A stretch of 64,000 nt of DNA, from assembly GCF_030052815.1 (NCBI RefSeq), contig NC_079501.1, positions 83,277,979-83,341,978 on the forward strand. The letters run 5' to 3'. This DNA is from Hevea brasiliensis. Its lineage: Eukaryota > Streptophyta > Magnoliopsida > Malpighiales > Euphorbiaceae. Positions 1 through 11,283 of the stretch are shown piece by piece. Numbering within the stretch: position 1 is the first letter of the stretch; every line of letters starts with the position of its first letter. Below the pieces are notes generated by a model, which saw only the letters and a program-made list of their open reading frames with translations, had not been told where the DNA came from and did not search any database. The translations under genes were made by a program, and so were the position numbers.

Positions 1-1722
1 TTTTGAGTAAGTTATGTTCAAAACACTAACTACTACCCAAATGGTCAATTTTCAGGCTTTCAAGTCACTAATCCGGATTTGGTCATTTTTCAAGTTACCT
101 TCTAGGCAGAATTTAGGTAAGCTTCCTTCATGAAAGTTGGCACATTTTGTGCCTAGTTTCACCTCCAATTGGTCTCATACCAATTGGAGTCACACACTTA
201 AGGTTCTAAGCTAAAACACACACTGCCCTGCTACACATTCTTCAACACTTACCAATTACACATTCAATACTTACCAATTACACATTCAATACTTACCAAG
301 TTTACCTTTCATGCCAATTCTGATTTGGTACCATAACATTAACACACTTTACATCACATTTTGGTTATTTTGGGCAGCTTGTAACCACTCTCAACATACA
401 CATTATAACTCAGAATTTTCAAAGTCTAATTACAATAATTTAACCACATGAACATACCTCATTCACATGTCCAAATCCAAACAATTATTCACATACACAT
501 GCTGCCACCATAAGCAACATAATTCAACAATATTTCATGAACTTAAACACTTCAATCTTCTTCATGAGGCTGCCACAAGTTTACCCATATCCATCAACTT
601 CCATTTTCACTTTTCAAGCTTACAAATCAAACCTTAAACATGGAATTCAACTTCAATACAATTAAACATTTAAATCATCATCCAAACAACCATTTACATG
701 CAAGGACAAGCTATTCATGGTGAGGTTTCATGGCTGCCTAAATGGCTCAACTCCAATAATTCATCAACAATAAAAATTCTTCCATAAATCAACTACCCAC
801 AACTTTGGTTACACTTTTAATGAAACAAGGATTGAAAACACCCACTTACCTCTTTTGTACTTCTTCAAAACCTCACCAAAACTTATCTTTCTTGCTCTAA
901 GTATGCTGCCCAAGGTGTGTGGACAAGGTTTAGTGAAGGAACCTAGTGGAAAAAGTGACTTAACTAAGGTTGCATGGAGCTTGGAAGATTTTGGCTATGG
1001 AGTTTTTCTCCCAAGGGTTTTCGGCTGGTTTGTTAAATGAAGAAGATGAAGGTATATTCTGCCACAAATCTGCTTAATGGTCCACTTTGAAGATGTTAGT
1101 GGAGCACTAAAATCAATTATAATGTTTGTTTAATCAAATTTTCCATAATTCTCACATTTAACCTCTTTTCTTTCACTATTTACATAATGTATCTCATTTT
1201 AATTTTTCATGACATTTTCAAAGTGTAATATCATTTATTTTTAATGGATATTTAGGTCAAAAGGCAACTCGGGATGTCAATTGACCACAATGCCCCTATT
1301 CGGGTTGCTTTTCAGCTTTTTCGGTAACACCGAGTTTTTATCGGTTTCTCGATTTTTCGTTTTTCTTTATACTAATTATTTAATTTTTTCTTTGACATTT
1401 CTAATATCATTTATTTTTCAATAGATGTTTATTTAAGTCCCAAAAATATTTTCTAGGGTTTCCCGCGGTCCAAGGATAATCAAAGGCCCACGCCGCAACT
1501 TCCCGATGCGGTCACCCATCGCTACGGTTTTTGGCTCGTTTAACTTGGTTACATTTCATTGCTATTATTTTTTCCTTTATTTTCCTTGTATTTTCCTTTC
1601 TTATATTTCATTATTTTATGTCTCTTCACTAACATTTAAATATAATTCTAAGCATCCTAGCTGTCCGGACAAACACTGTCACCGGAACAGTAGAACGCAC
1701 TACCGAATATAGGGGTGTTACA
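1..1722 (-). mobile_element. Tekay-type LTR, terminal part (solo LTR or element end)
   Basis: The sequence matches, block by block, the plus-strand right part of the long LTRs at 49976-53734 and 57447-61198. Shared text includes the GGTCA-rich stretch at the start, the AT-rich middle and the final segment ending AGGGGTGTTACA at 1722. On the minus strand the LTR therefore begins TGTAACACCCC. No polypurine tract follows 1722, so this is the outer edge of an LTR, either solo or the 5' LTR of a minus-strand element extending left of the window. The flank is Athila-type DNA, so the LTR was inserted in Athila A. The small ORF at 855-1040 lies inside and is not a gene. Confidence 0.8.
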
Positions 1723-3040
1723 TTTGGTTTGTAGGCAAAATGCAAAGATTGGATGTTTTGGAAATTGCTGCAAAGAAAGCCATGTTGTTGATTTAGGGGA
1801 AGTTTTCTGTGTTTCTTTTAATTTGTTGGTAAAGAGTAAATTTTTTGCCATGATGATGTGTTGCTTGAGCTAGAATGAAATCAAAAAATTTAGTTGAGAG
1901 AAATTGATGATAAGGATTAAATTTTTCTCTAGTATTATGCAATGATGCTTAACATGTTTATATTTAATTTTGGCTTATTTCAGTGTTTTAGCTATGTTTA
2001 TATGTGCTAGTTTGGTCAATTCAGCTTATTTTAAATTTGTTAATCATGAAGGGATGATTGTTATAATTTGGAGTTAGTAATATGCTTCAAGAAGGAAGGG
2101 TAACTGCTGTTTGGGGAAGTATTCTGCACTTTTAGCTCATTGTGAACAACATTTTTTTTTAATGCTAAATTGCTATTAGGTTGAATATACTTTGATGAAA
2201 TGAGGAAGTTTGGTTTATATATGTGTTTTGAAGTGTTAATTTGGTGGAAATTTAATATAAAGTGTCAAGGTATTGATTTTTGTTATTTTGACTGTCAAGC
2301 ATGCATTAAATATTGAGTTTGCTGCATATTTTTTTCATGTGAACAGTACTTTCTTGACTTTTATTGAATATATTGAATATGCTTTGATGGTATGAGTATA
2401 TGGGTTGACAATAAATGATATTGAGTTAAACTTTTGTGTTTTGAGGTGTGAACTATGGTTGAGATATATTTTGAAGTGTTTTGGAAAATAATTCATACTG
2501 ATTTGGTTGTTCTTTGGTAGAGTATTTTTAGAATTTTGGGTTTTTAAAGTGAAATCTTGAGTTTTATATCAGGTTTGATAGCATTGAGTATGACATGCCT
2601 CATATTAAGGGTTATGCTATCATGTGAGCTATTTGAATTGCTTAAAATTGCAAAATTTTTGAAACCCACCAAAATTTTCAAGGGGCATGACATGCCCCAT
2701 GTTAATACCCAGTGTCAGTTGATCAGCATTCAGCACAGGGCATGCCAATTTACCTTTACTTCAACATGCCTCATGTTACTTAATCAGCACACATGTTCAC
2801 CTTAAAACAAAAAAATCTAAAATTTTCCAATTCACTTTTCCCTTTTTCACCTCACTCACTTCCATTTAATTTGATATAATTGGGATAATTTTGCACATAT
2901 TTTCTTCGAGCTACATTTTTCATATTATTTTGAGCTTAATTTTGAATTAATTGTTCTTATTTAGCTTTAATTCCCAATTGTACATATTGTATGAGCTGAT
3001 TAGTTTATTTACTATTTGTCCATCTTTGCATTCATTTAAG

Positions 3041-3079
3041 CCAATGAGGACATTGTCTAATTTGAGTTTGGGGGAGGGC
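3041..3079 (+). other. Internal polypurine-like block of Athila A
   Basis: The sequence reads AATGAGGACATTGTCTAA followed by a G-rich purine run GAGTTTGGGGGAGGG. The same block occurs at 48050-48084 in Athila B and, reversed, at 9389-9426 in Athila C, always about 1-1.5 kb before the 3' LTR. It is separate from the true polypurine tract next to the LTR. Confidence 0.6.
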
Positions 3080-4597
3080 AAAATTTTTAATCCTTTTTAT
3101 TTACATTACTTAAATTGCATTTCATTTATACTTAGTTACTTAGTTCACATATACCATACACCTACACCATGTAAATATATGTATATAGATATCATATAGA
3201 TCATGTATAGTTTTTATTTTAATTTATTTTATTTTATTTAATTTTTGCATTCATTTTAGGAAGCATGCATACATAAAATAAATAAATAAATAAATTTATA
3301 CCTAATTCTTAGAAGATTGAGAATCATTTTGAAAAGCAATTGAGCTTGCCTCTAGATGGGTTTGACGGATTAAAAGTTCCGGATTGGTATGAGGTTATGA
3401 GATTCTTATCTAGGTTTATATCTTCTTAGCCAAGGGCCACCCAATTAATTACATTGAGTTTTGAGTGCTTAAAGAAAACTCTAGAGTAAGAAATAACTAA
3501 TTGTGTCTCACCAATCCTAGAACAAACTTTCTAGACCTTTCGAGGTGAAATTTTAGTATTCACTTCAAAAGAGAAATGATTAAGGCATTTTTCGAATTTT
3601 AAACCCACATTTTTAGCCTTAACCAACCTCATTTTAAATTTTCCCTTTGAAACCAATTTGAGCCTTCATTTATACCCTTTATTTCCTTGGCACCCATAAT
3701 TTATCTAGCCATAAACCTAAACACTTACCTACCCTTCGTAAGAATAATTTGTTTAAGTGATAGATATGCAAAAAAAATAAAAAAATAAAAAAAAATAAGA
3801 AGAAGGGTATATAACAATCAAGTGGGAGAAGTACTAACGTAAAATTGGCTAGCAATCATATCATGTTACAAAGAAAAAAAAATTATTTACCACCCAAGTA
3901 TACAAAAAAATGAGTTCGGGGGTAGATTAAAAAGGAACAATTGCAACGCAAAATTCAATGTTATTTATGTAGTCCCTAAAAGAGTTGCAAAAATTGTATG
4001 CTAGCATTGGTGATTTATTGTAAAGTTCTTCCTCCCATTGGATTCTTAAAATAAAAAAAATAAATAAAAATAAAAATAATAATAATAATAAAAGAAAAGT
4101 GTATCTTGATCTTTTTAACAATTTAATTATTCTCATGTTTTGCTTCTCTTTTGCCTTTTCTTTGTTAGCCACATTATTACCCCTTAGCCCAATTACAGCC
4201 ATTAAAAGTCCTTTTGATCTCTTGATTGTGTTTTGCTACTTTAGTGGAGATTAGATTAGTTAGTTTGCCTATGGGATTGGCTCATCATTCATCCATTTAA
4301 ACTATTTCCATCATCATTTGAGACACTTTAGTTTATGGATTGTTTTAAAGCCTATTCTAGCATGATTTCTCTATGTAATTGATTGGTTTGGGTTTGATGG
4401 AACGAATAACTGACCCAAGGCTAAGTCGTGATAACTTTGGTGAGAATTGGATTCCTTATATCTTGAAGGTGGGTATATGGTTTGTTGGTGGCTAGAGGTA
4501 AGTTTAAAAGCTTGAATGAGTGATTTTCATGGATCTAAGAAAAAGGGACTCCAATTGCGTATAATTGTTTTTAATTTGCTTAAGGACAAACAAAGAT

Positions 4598-4614
4598 TTG
4601 AGTTTGGGGGAATT
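4598..4614 (+). other. Polypurine tract of Athila A
   Basis: GAGTTTGGGGGAATT lies immediately upstream of the LTR start TGATAAAC. This is the expected place and composition of the plus-strand primer of an LTR retrotransposon. Confidence 0.75.
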
Positions 4615-6320
4615 TGATAAACTCATTTTATATAAGTATTTTAGGGTAGTTTCGCATCCATTTTACCTTTTTAGTTTAGTAATTTTATGCTTTTAATGCT
4701 TATTTTAGTTAATTTGTTAATTTTAGTTTCATTTTGATTTTCGAAATTTTAATGTTTTTGACAGGTTTTAATAAGGTTTAAAGGCAAAAAGGTCCATATT
4801 GAAGAAATTCAAAGTGATTTGGAAGCCTAAAGTTGTGTGAAAAATGAAGAAATTTCGCTTAAAGAAGAAGTCCAGCCGAGACTTTCAAGGGCTTCAACAT
4901 GCCCCGTGTTGAGGGTCGTGTGAAGATAAGAGTCAGCCAGCAGGAATCCACATGAGGCATGTAAATTCACACTGGGTCGTGAAAACAGAGATTACGGAAC
5001 AAAATGCCCCGTGTTGAGGGTCGTGTGAAGATAAGAGTTAGCCAGCAGGAATCCACATGAGGCATGTAAATTCACACTGGGTCGTGTAAACAGAGATTTT
5101 GGAGCAAAACACATCGAAAGTTTCAAGGGCTTCAACATGCCTCGTGTAGCTGGTTGTGTAGAATCTAAAGGCTCCTCCTCCAAATCAACATGAGGCATGT
5201 GGAAAACAATTTAAATCAACATGAGGCATGTGGAATGGCGCTGGCAGATTTGCTGACATGGAAAAATTTTCTATTTTCACACCTTTTACACCTTTTGTCT
5301 TTATCCCTTTAGAGACTATTTTTAGGGCATACCTTGAGGGGATATATAAGCATCATATTCTCATTTTTACCATAAGGAGAAAGAGAGAAAAAAATAAAAA
5401 GAAGAAGGAAAGAGGGAATCACGCCATTTTTGGAGGAAGAACACCTGCAGAGTGACGTTTTCCAACTTTCATTTTTAGATATTTCGATTCTCTTTTTCTG
5501 GGTTCTTTTATTTTTAGTTTTATTTTCATGTTTTCTTGCTCTATTTCATATTTTCTACTTGTAAATACAAGCATGAATGAGTAGATACTTAAGATTTTGA
5601 GAGTTGGGTGTAATGATTTAAGTTTTATTTGTGGATTTGGACTGGTTTTAACTAGATTTTAGTATATATAAGCTTTGATTCTCATCTTGTGTGGTTATTT
5701 ACATACCCATTATTGATGACCTTTGGGTTTTATTCTTAATCTTAGATTGAAGGACCGCGAGGTGAAAATCTATGATAAATAATCAAGATAATGAACTTAA
5801 TCACCTAGTGTTAGAAATAAACTAGCGGGTTAAGAGGAATTTCAAGTTGATTAAAATGCTTAAAGGGTTTTGGGTAATTAAACATTGCATGAGAATGGGG
5901 TTTAGTTTCTTTTAAAACACTCTTTAGTTTGCTTGAAAGAGAAATTAAAGGAAATCAGAATCAATTTCCTTCAAACTTGTATTTCCCTTAATCTTGGCTT
6001 TGCCTATCCAAATCCCAATGAAATTTGCTTCATGAACCACAACTCTGGAATCAATTTTTACCATTAATTAATTAAATCTTTTGTCACTTGCTGAAATTTT
6101 AGTAAATTAGTATAGTGCTTAGAATTTTAATTGCTTAATTCATTATAATTTCCTTATTTTCTCAATTTAATTTGCTGCATCTCTTACTCTATTTTTGGCA
6201 CAAATTATCGATAGCCCAAATAATCGTGACTTTTATAGTTTGGTACCTAAACAACAAATCTCTGTGGGACGATATCTTTTCTTTACTACTTGAATGACCC
6301 GTATACTTGCGGAGTATGCA
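4615..6320 (+). repeat. Athila A 3' LTR (1706 bp)
   Basis: It begins TGATAAAC just after the polypurine tract and ends GGAGTATGCA. It is collinear with 36765-38388 (1624 bp). The length difference is mainly a 105-bp tandem duplication at 4899-5108 that the B copy has once. The segment 4895-5232 carries repeated palindromic CATG motifs. The ORFs 4992-5198 and 5228-5455 have degenerate counterparts in the B LTR but are not recognisable proteins. Confidence 0.85.
4899..5108 (+). repeat. 105-bp tandem duplication inside the Athila A LTR
   Basis: Two copies start with ATGCCCCGTGTTGAGGG at 4899 and 5004. Each contains one ACATGAGGCATGT motif (4950 and 5055). The Athila B LTR has one copy, so the duplication arose in the A lineage or was lost in B. 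Confidence 0.85.
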
Positions 6321-6349
6321 ACCATATTTATGTGAGTCCTTGTAAGGGG

Positions 6350-6976
6350 AAAAGAAGCACTTTTTGGGAGGCTCTTGAGTGTATTAATAACTCTATGAAG
6401 GATCTATGGGTTTTGTAAGGTTTTCTCAGCCTGATTTTCTAATTCAAATCTTATTTATATTGGCTTTCATGGGCTAAAATTTACGTGGAGAAGGGGGAGC
6501 TTGCACCAGCGACTTGATAAGGCGGTGCGTAATAACAGCTCAAGGGTTAAATTCCTTGAGGCAAGTGTGTTTCATTTACCAATGATTAGTTTTGACCATC
6601 GTCCTCTTGTTTTGCGTTTGGAGAGCTTTACAGTTTCTTTAGGGGTTGCTAGACCTTTGAAGTTTTATGGCAACTTGGATTACTCACAAGAATTTTACGG
6701 ATTTTGTTGGTAACAACAGGAAGAAGTATATTCCATTTATGAATCAGATTGGGCACTTTATGACGAATTTGAAGAAATGGAATTACAAATTGTATGGAAA
6801 TGTGTTTAGGTAGAAGGTGAAGTTATTGTCCAGAATTGCAAGCACAGAGAAGAGTCTTGAAAAGAGAGATTTCGTTTCCCTCTCGAGATTGTTAGGAGAT
6901 TTGAAGTCTGATCTAGAAGTGGTAACAATTTGGTATCAAAAGAGCATAATTTAATGGGTTCAATTTGGTTACAGGA
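6350..6976 (+). pseudogene. L1-type LINE ORF2 relic: endonuclease end and following linker
   Basis: Frames through this stretch give the features of plant L1 ORF2 just after the apurinic endonuclease: a FTW-like block near 6480, RLDKAVRN at about 6510, FDHRPLVLRLES at about 6590, and then a linker with KLYGNVFR and IWYQKS. Reading needs at least one frame change near 6670, and there is an internal stop near 6810. The family normally nicks target DNA and primes reverse transcription. Only this fragment is present. It stops abruptly at 6976 where Athila C begins and resumes at 14391, where the reading frame gives the NTSY motif expected next. Confidence 0.75.
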
Positions 6977-8485
6977 TGATGGTTATCGATTCCACCAGAA
7001 ATTAAATTAACTGAAATTATCAGTTATAAAATATTTTCCGCTGTAAGTGGTAAATCCAGGTCAAACCCAAGAGACTGAATTACTAAATTTCATGCACTTG
7101 CGTAATGAAAAAAGAAACAAAGGTTGGGGGGGGGGGGGAGGTAATTCGCAGTCCAAAGAAGAAATCAGAAATCAGAAATTAAGAACTAAAATTAAATATG
7201 AAACTCTCAAATTAAACAAACTTCCGTCTAAGGTAATTCGCATTCCAATGCATTGATTCGATCATAGACAAAAGAAATACAATTATATCTTATTGAATAC
7301 TTAACGTAGATTTACCAAACAGCGAGGTAAAACCCCTAACTTTCCTATACTCATCAACTCGAGCCCAACACTCTTATTGACTCTAATTATTAACTGAATT
7401 GGTATTAAGCAATCCTTATCAAATTAATAACTGCTTTAAGAAAAGGAAGTAGTTAAGCTGAACAATAATTTATAAAGCATAAATCATTTAATTCACCCTA
7501 TTGTTTCCTTAGGTTATTATCGAAAACTGTGATCATAATCAGTAAAACCTAATTACTACTCATGTTCAATCTTACACAACAATTACGGATTATGAAGATG
7601 AACTAGCAATTGATCACATCAAATAATTAACTAATAGGCCTTTTTAGCAAATCATTCAATAGATCAAAGATAATGAAATCAGAAAACAATAGATATTCAA
7701 AAGACATAGATTAAATTAAGAACCTGGTCTCACAAATCACGCAAAAGAACTTGAATCCCTTGAACTGAATTAAAAACTTAGCCACTCATGTTCATAGCTT
7801 ATAGAAAATTAAAGAAGAAATTTGAAGAAATCTAGAATGTGAATGGAGAATGAAGGTCTGATCCCCCCTGCATCGGCTGCTGCCTCTTCTATTTATAATA
7901 AACGGCCTAGGGTTAGGTTTTAGAGTCCCTGAGGTGTTAAGAGTCTTTCTCTTTGTCAAAAATTGCAACTAGAGCAAAATCAGGAAACTGATTATCGACG
8001 GATACACAGCCCGTGTATCACTACACGGCCAGGGCTGTGTAACTTACTGGAGCTGAATGGTATGTCTTGCATTGGCACAAAAGGTTACACGGGTCTCCAA
8101 GATTTACACGGGTCAAGTTACACAGCCCGTGTACTTTGTTTCTTCCTCGGTTCTCTGGATTTCTTCTGGCATAATGTTACACGGGTCCGTGGTTGTGCTT
8201 ACACGACCCGTGTACTTTGTATCAACAACGCTTCTCAATCCTTTGACCTTTTCAAGCTTCCTTCCACACTTCTTTGCTCTAGAACTTACCAAAATCCTGA
8301 AAAATACAGCAAGAGTCAAATTAATGCCAATGCTAAAAATTTCTCCATTTAACACAATTATTCCAACAACTATCTAAAAATATGCCTAAATGATAAATAT
8401 AATTTAATCAATTGAATTATGCATAAAAACACACTAGAAACACTAAATGTGATGGGAGTAAAATTAATATATTATGCACTTATCA
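6977..8485 (-). repeat. Athila C 3' LTR (left copy)
   Basis: On the plus strand it starts TGATGGTTATCG and ends ACTTATCA. It is collinear with 12889-14390. A 14-base G run lies near 7126-7139. 8004-8213 holds seven variants of ACACGGG/CCCGTGT motifs. The 60-130-residue ORFs here (e.g. 7963-8352) recur in the other LTR only because the LTR is duplicated. Confidence 0.9.
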
Positions 8486-9560
8486 AATTTCTCCACACTT
8501 ATTCCATGCTTGTCTTCAAGCATGACTTAAACTCTCAATCAACCCCACTTAGAAGTTCCTTAACTTCACCCTATCACAACATTCTTTAACAAAAGATTAA
8601 AAGTTTGAAAGAAGAGGCAAGTAAGGTAACAGCCATCATAATAAATTCCATCAACACGATTCCAATATATCAACAATTTTCCAACACAAAATAAAAGGCT
8701 TGAAATCAATTAAGCTCACACAATTAAAGTTTCATAAAATTTTAAATCAATACACATCAAAAAATAAGGCTAATTTATCAAGGCACAACAATTATAGCTC
8801 TATGCAAATCTTAGGGGAGATAGAAATGCCTTTTTTTTTTTTAATTTGAAATTGGTACTTCTCTCTCGTCACAGTTACTTTTTTTTTTTTAACCGTCACC
8901 TTCAGAAAAGTACCTTGCTCATATCCTAGCTAGCATTTGGCCTGAAAATCGACATGGGGTTCAAAAAGACCCCTAGTTACTTTGCTTAACTAAAATAACG
9001 GAGCAATTTTCAAGTTCAGCCTTTTATTTTCTCTAATTTATGCATCTACATATTATAAAGTACCCTGATAGATTAAACAAAGTTCTGACATATGCATACA
9101 CCAGTTTAAAGCACACATAACTAATCATTTCACCATTAAATCAAGCCTAAATGATTTACGCAAAAAAAAAAAAAAATATTGCTCTATGGTATGGAGAAGA
9201 GGGAAAATCCATCATTAAAGTTACTATTACCTTGCCTAAAATCTCAAAAATTCAACCTAAAATAGAAAAGTCATTTCAAGGACAAAGCACTTCTCTCTGA
9301 GAGTTAATAAAGAATCATGAATCAAGCTTATGAGAAAAAATTTTTATTTTATTTTATTTTATTTTTTTAATTTTTTGAAATCAACTTTCTCCTCCCCCCC
9401 ACTTAAAACTTACATTGTCCCCAATGTAAAGCCCAAATGCATAAGAAAAGAAAAAAAAAATGCCAGAAAATAAAATGAAGTAAGGAAAAGAAAATAAATT
9501 TGATTGTAGCTAACAAGCCACCCATGGGTTGCCTCCCAAGAAGTGCTTTTGTTTATCATC
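8486..9560 (-). other. Athila C 3' non-coding region with internal polypurine-like block
   Basis: Between the integrase end and the 3' LTR no protein is recognisable. On the minus strand GTGTGGAGAAATT adjoins the LTR and is the likely polypurine tract. At 9389-9426 the minus strand reads GGGGACAATGTAAG and then a G-rich run, the internal block shared with Athila A and B. Near 9515-9545 the minus strand has CTTGGGAGGCAACCC, matching the conserved GGGAGGCACCC found after pol in Athila B (about 44330). Poly-A/T runs are frequent. Confidence 0.6.
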
Positions 9561-9565
9561 GTTAG

Positions 9566-10235
9566 CTCGACATGGCAAAGCTCTTTAATCCACTGAATGC
9601 TCCTGAAACCCCTCATAAAATAGCTTGAGTTCATGACTATTGACCTTGAACACTTTGTTAGTTCCTAAACTTTGAATTTCAACTACACCATAAGGAAACA
9701 CATTAGTAACAACAAAGGGTCAAATCCAACGAGAACGCAACTTACCCAGCATCAGCTTCAATATGGAATTATACAATAAAACTTTTTGTCCAACCACAAA
9801 CTACTTCCTTAGAATTAGTTTGTCATGGAATGCCTTAGTCTTTTCTTTATAGATCTTAGAGTTCTCATAAGCCTTAAGGCAAATTTCCTCTAATTCATGC
9901 AATTGTGATTTTCTTTCTAACTCATCCTCCATGCTAAACTCAAAAACATCCTGCAAAATTGTATCAACAACATCAATAGAAAAGGCAGAATGATCATTAG
10001 CATGATACCTCATGGCATCAAAGATATTAAATTTAATAGTCTCTCCATCAAACTTCATAGTTAAGGTACCCTCATCCACATTAATTTTTGTCTTGGCAGT
10101 TTTTAGGAAAGGTCTTCTAAACAAAATCAAAGCTGACTTTGATGTGGAAACACTGTCCTCCATATCCAAAATGTAAAAATCTACAGGAAAAATCAATTCT
10201 CCAACCTGCACCAACACATCCTCAACAACTCCCAA
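9566..10235 (-). pseudogene. Athila C protease C-terminus fused in frame to integrase C-terminus
   Basis: The first ~100 residues of the ORF at 9801-10235 match the end of the Athila protease (FPVDFYILDME near the start, then SALILFRRPFL). After about residue 103 the sequence jumps to the integrase C-terminal segment (ELEEICLKAYENSKIYK), equivalent to [17 protein letters not shown] in Athila B. Reverse transcriptase, RNase H and the integrase zinc finger and DDE core, about 2.7 kb in B, are absent. After a stop at 9801 the integrase tail continues to about 9566 (VLLYNS, KLRSRW, VFKVNSHELK). Whether the fusion was ever translated is unknown. The TRIM at 10259 separates it from the upstream protease. 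Confidence 0.75.
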
Positions 10236-10258
10236 TGGGTAAGCATTAGAACGATAAG

Positions 10259-10650
10259 TGTAATGGCCCGGCCCACTAGTGATATTGTCCGCTCTGGGCC
10301 GACGCCCTCACTGTTTTAAAACGCGTCACTAGGAGTTATGAACCACCAACTTATAAACCCAGCATCTCTCCCGTGTTTTGCCGATGTGGGATTTGCCTAG
10401 GGTGTTACAATCCACCCCCCTTATGGGACTCAGCATCCTCACTGAGGTTTGCCCCACCATCGTTCAAGGTTGCACGCGGAGCGGCTCTGATACCACAAAT
10501 GTAATGGCCCGGCCCACTAGTGATATTGTCCGCTCTGGGCCGACGCCCTCACAGTTTTAAAATGTGTCACTAGGAGTTACGAACCACCAACTTATAAACC
10601 CAGCATCTCTCTCGTGTTTTGCCGATGTGGGATTTGCCTAGGGTGTTACA
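10259..10650 (-). mobile_element. TRIM 1 (392-bp miniature LTR retrotransposon)
   Basis: Two 151-bp LTRs (10259-10409 and 10500-10650) flank 90 bp. Target duplications ATAAG are at 10254-10258 and 10651-10655. On the minus strand the LTR starts TGTAACACCCTAGG and ends GGGCCATTACA. Next to it are TGGTATCAGAGC (10484-10495, initiator-Met tRNA primer site) and, at the other side, the purine run AAGGGGGGTGGA. There is no coding capacity. About five differences separate the two LTRs. It interrupts the Athila C protease. TRIM 2 at 18105 is a sister copy. Confidence 0.95.
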
Positions 10651-10704
10651 ATAAGCTAACTAAATAATAACACAGGTTTCTTTCAAAGGACCCAAATTCA
10701 AAGT

Positions 10705-11283
10705 CTAGAAAATTGAATATGACATGACATTAATAGGTTCTCCTAAATCTGTCATTGTACGTTCAAATTTAGAATCACCTATTCTGCAGGGAATAGAAAA
10801 CAAGCCTAGATCCTTACACTTAGGGTCTAATTTTCGCTGAATTAATTCTGACACATTTTCCCCCACACTGATCTTCTCATTATTCCTTAACTTACGCTTT
10901 GTAGTGCATAATTCCTTAAGGAATTTGGCATACCTAGGAACTTGTTTAATCGCATCAAGTAAAGGTATATTGACCTCTACCTTTCTAAAAGTCTCCAAAA
11001 TTTCTTTCTCTTGTTCTTCTTTCTTTGTCTTGGCTAACCTGTAGAGGAATGGAGGAAGAACAAAATTATTAACCTTATTCAGTTTAGGTTAAGTATTTAC
11101 CTCAACTTCAGGAACTACAGACTCTTTTGCTCCTTGCTTCTTCTTTTTCATTGACTCATGTGGAGTCTGATTATCAACTTCCTTCCCACTCCGCAATAGT
11201 ATAGCACTTGCATTTTCTCTAGGATTCATGACTGTTTGTGATGGAAGCTTTCCAGAACCTTGAGCTTCAAGTTTGCTCACAGA
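10705..11283 (-). pseudogene. Athila C gag end and protease N-terminal part
   Basis: Minus-strand ORFs at 11089-11280 (residues NPRENASAILLRSGKEV, the gag/protease hinge of Athila) and 10705-10998 (IPLLDAIKQVPRYAKFLKEL, then LFSIPCRIGDSKFERTMTDL). The protease active site appears as DLGEP where Athila B has DLGAS, so the residues around the catalytic aspartate have changed. The reading frame is broken between the two ORFs. Protease would mature the Gag-Pol polyprotein inside virus-like particles. The domain continues beyond the TRIM at 10235. Confidence 0.7.

Larger units (their letters stand above)
1723..6320 (+). mobile_element. Athila element A, 3' part (internal 3' region plus 3' LTR)
   Basis: 2580-4270 is collinear with 47680-49249 of Athila B, and 4615-6320 is collinear with the B LTR at 36765-38388. 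No coding domain remains: the sequence passes directly into the post-env non-coding region, so the env-position ORF seen in B is missing here or was cut off by the LTR at 1-1722. 1723-2580 is AT/T-rich transcribed-type sequence with no recognisable protein. The 5' part of the element is outside the window or lost. Confidence 0.75.

Noticed and set aside
3927..4202. 91-residue minus-strand ORF with a leucine/phenylalanine run
   Set aside because: Produced by an A/T-rich simple repeat in the Athila 3' region; the B copy has an AT microsatellite there instead.
4890..5235. Possible CRISPR-like array from repeated CATG words
   Set aside because: Words are short, palindromic, unevenly spaced and in both orientations, inside a plant LTR; no cas genes and wrong kind of genome.
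7963..8377. Overlapping ORFs of 129 and 106 residues, with related ORFs at 13961-14282
   Set aside because: They lie in the two LTRs of Athila C and recur because the LTR is duplicated. Three frames and the opposite strand are open over the same palindromic words, and no family is recognised.
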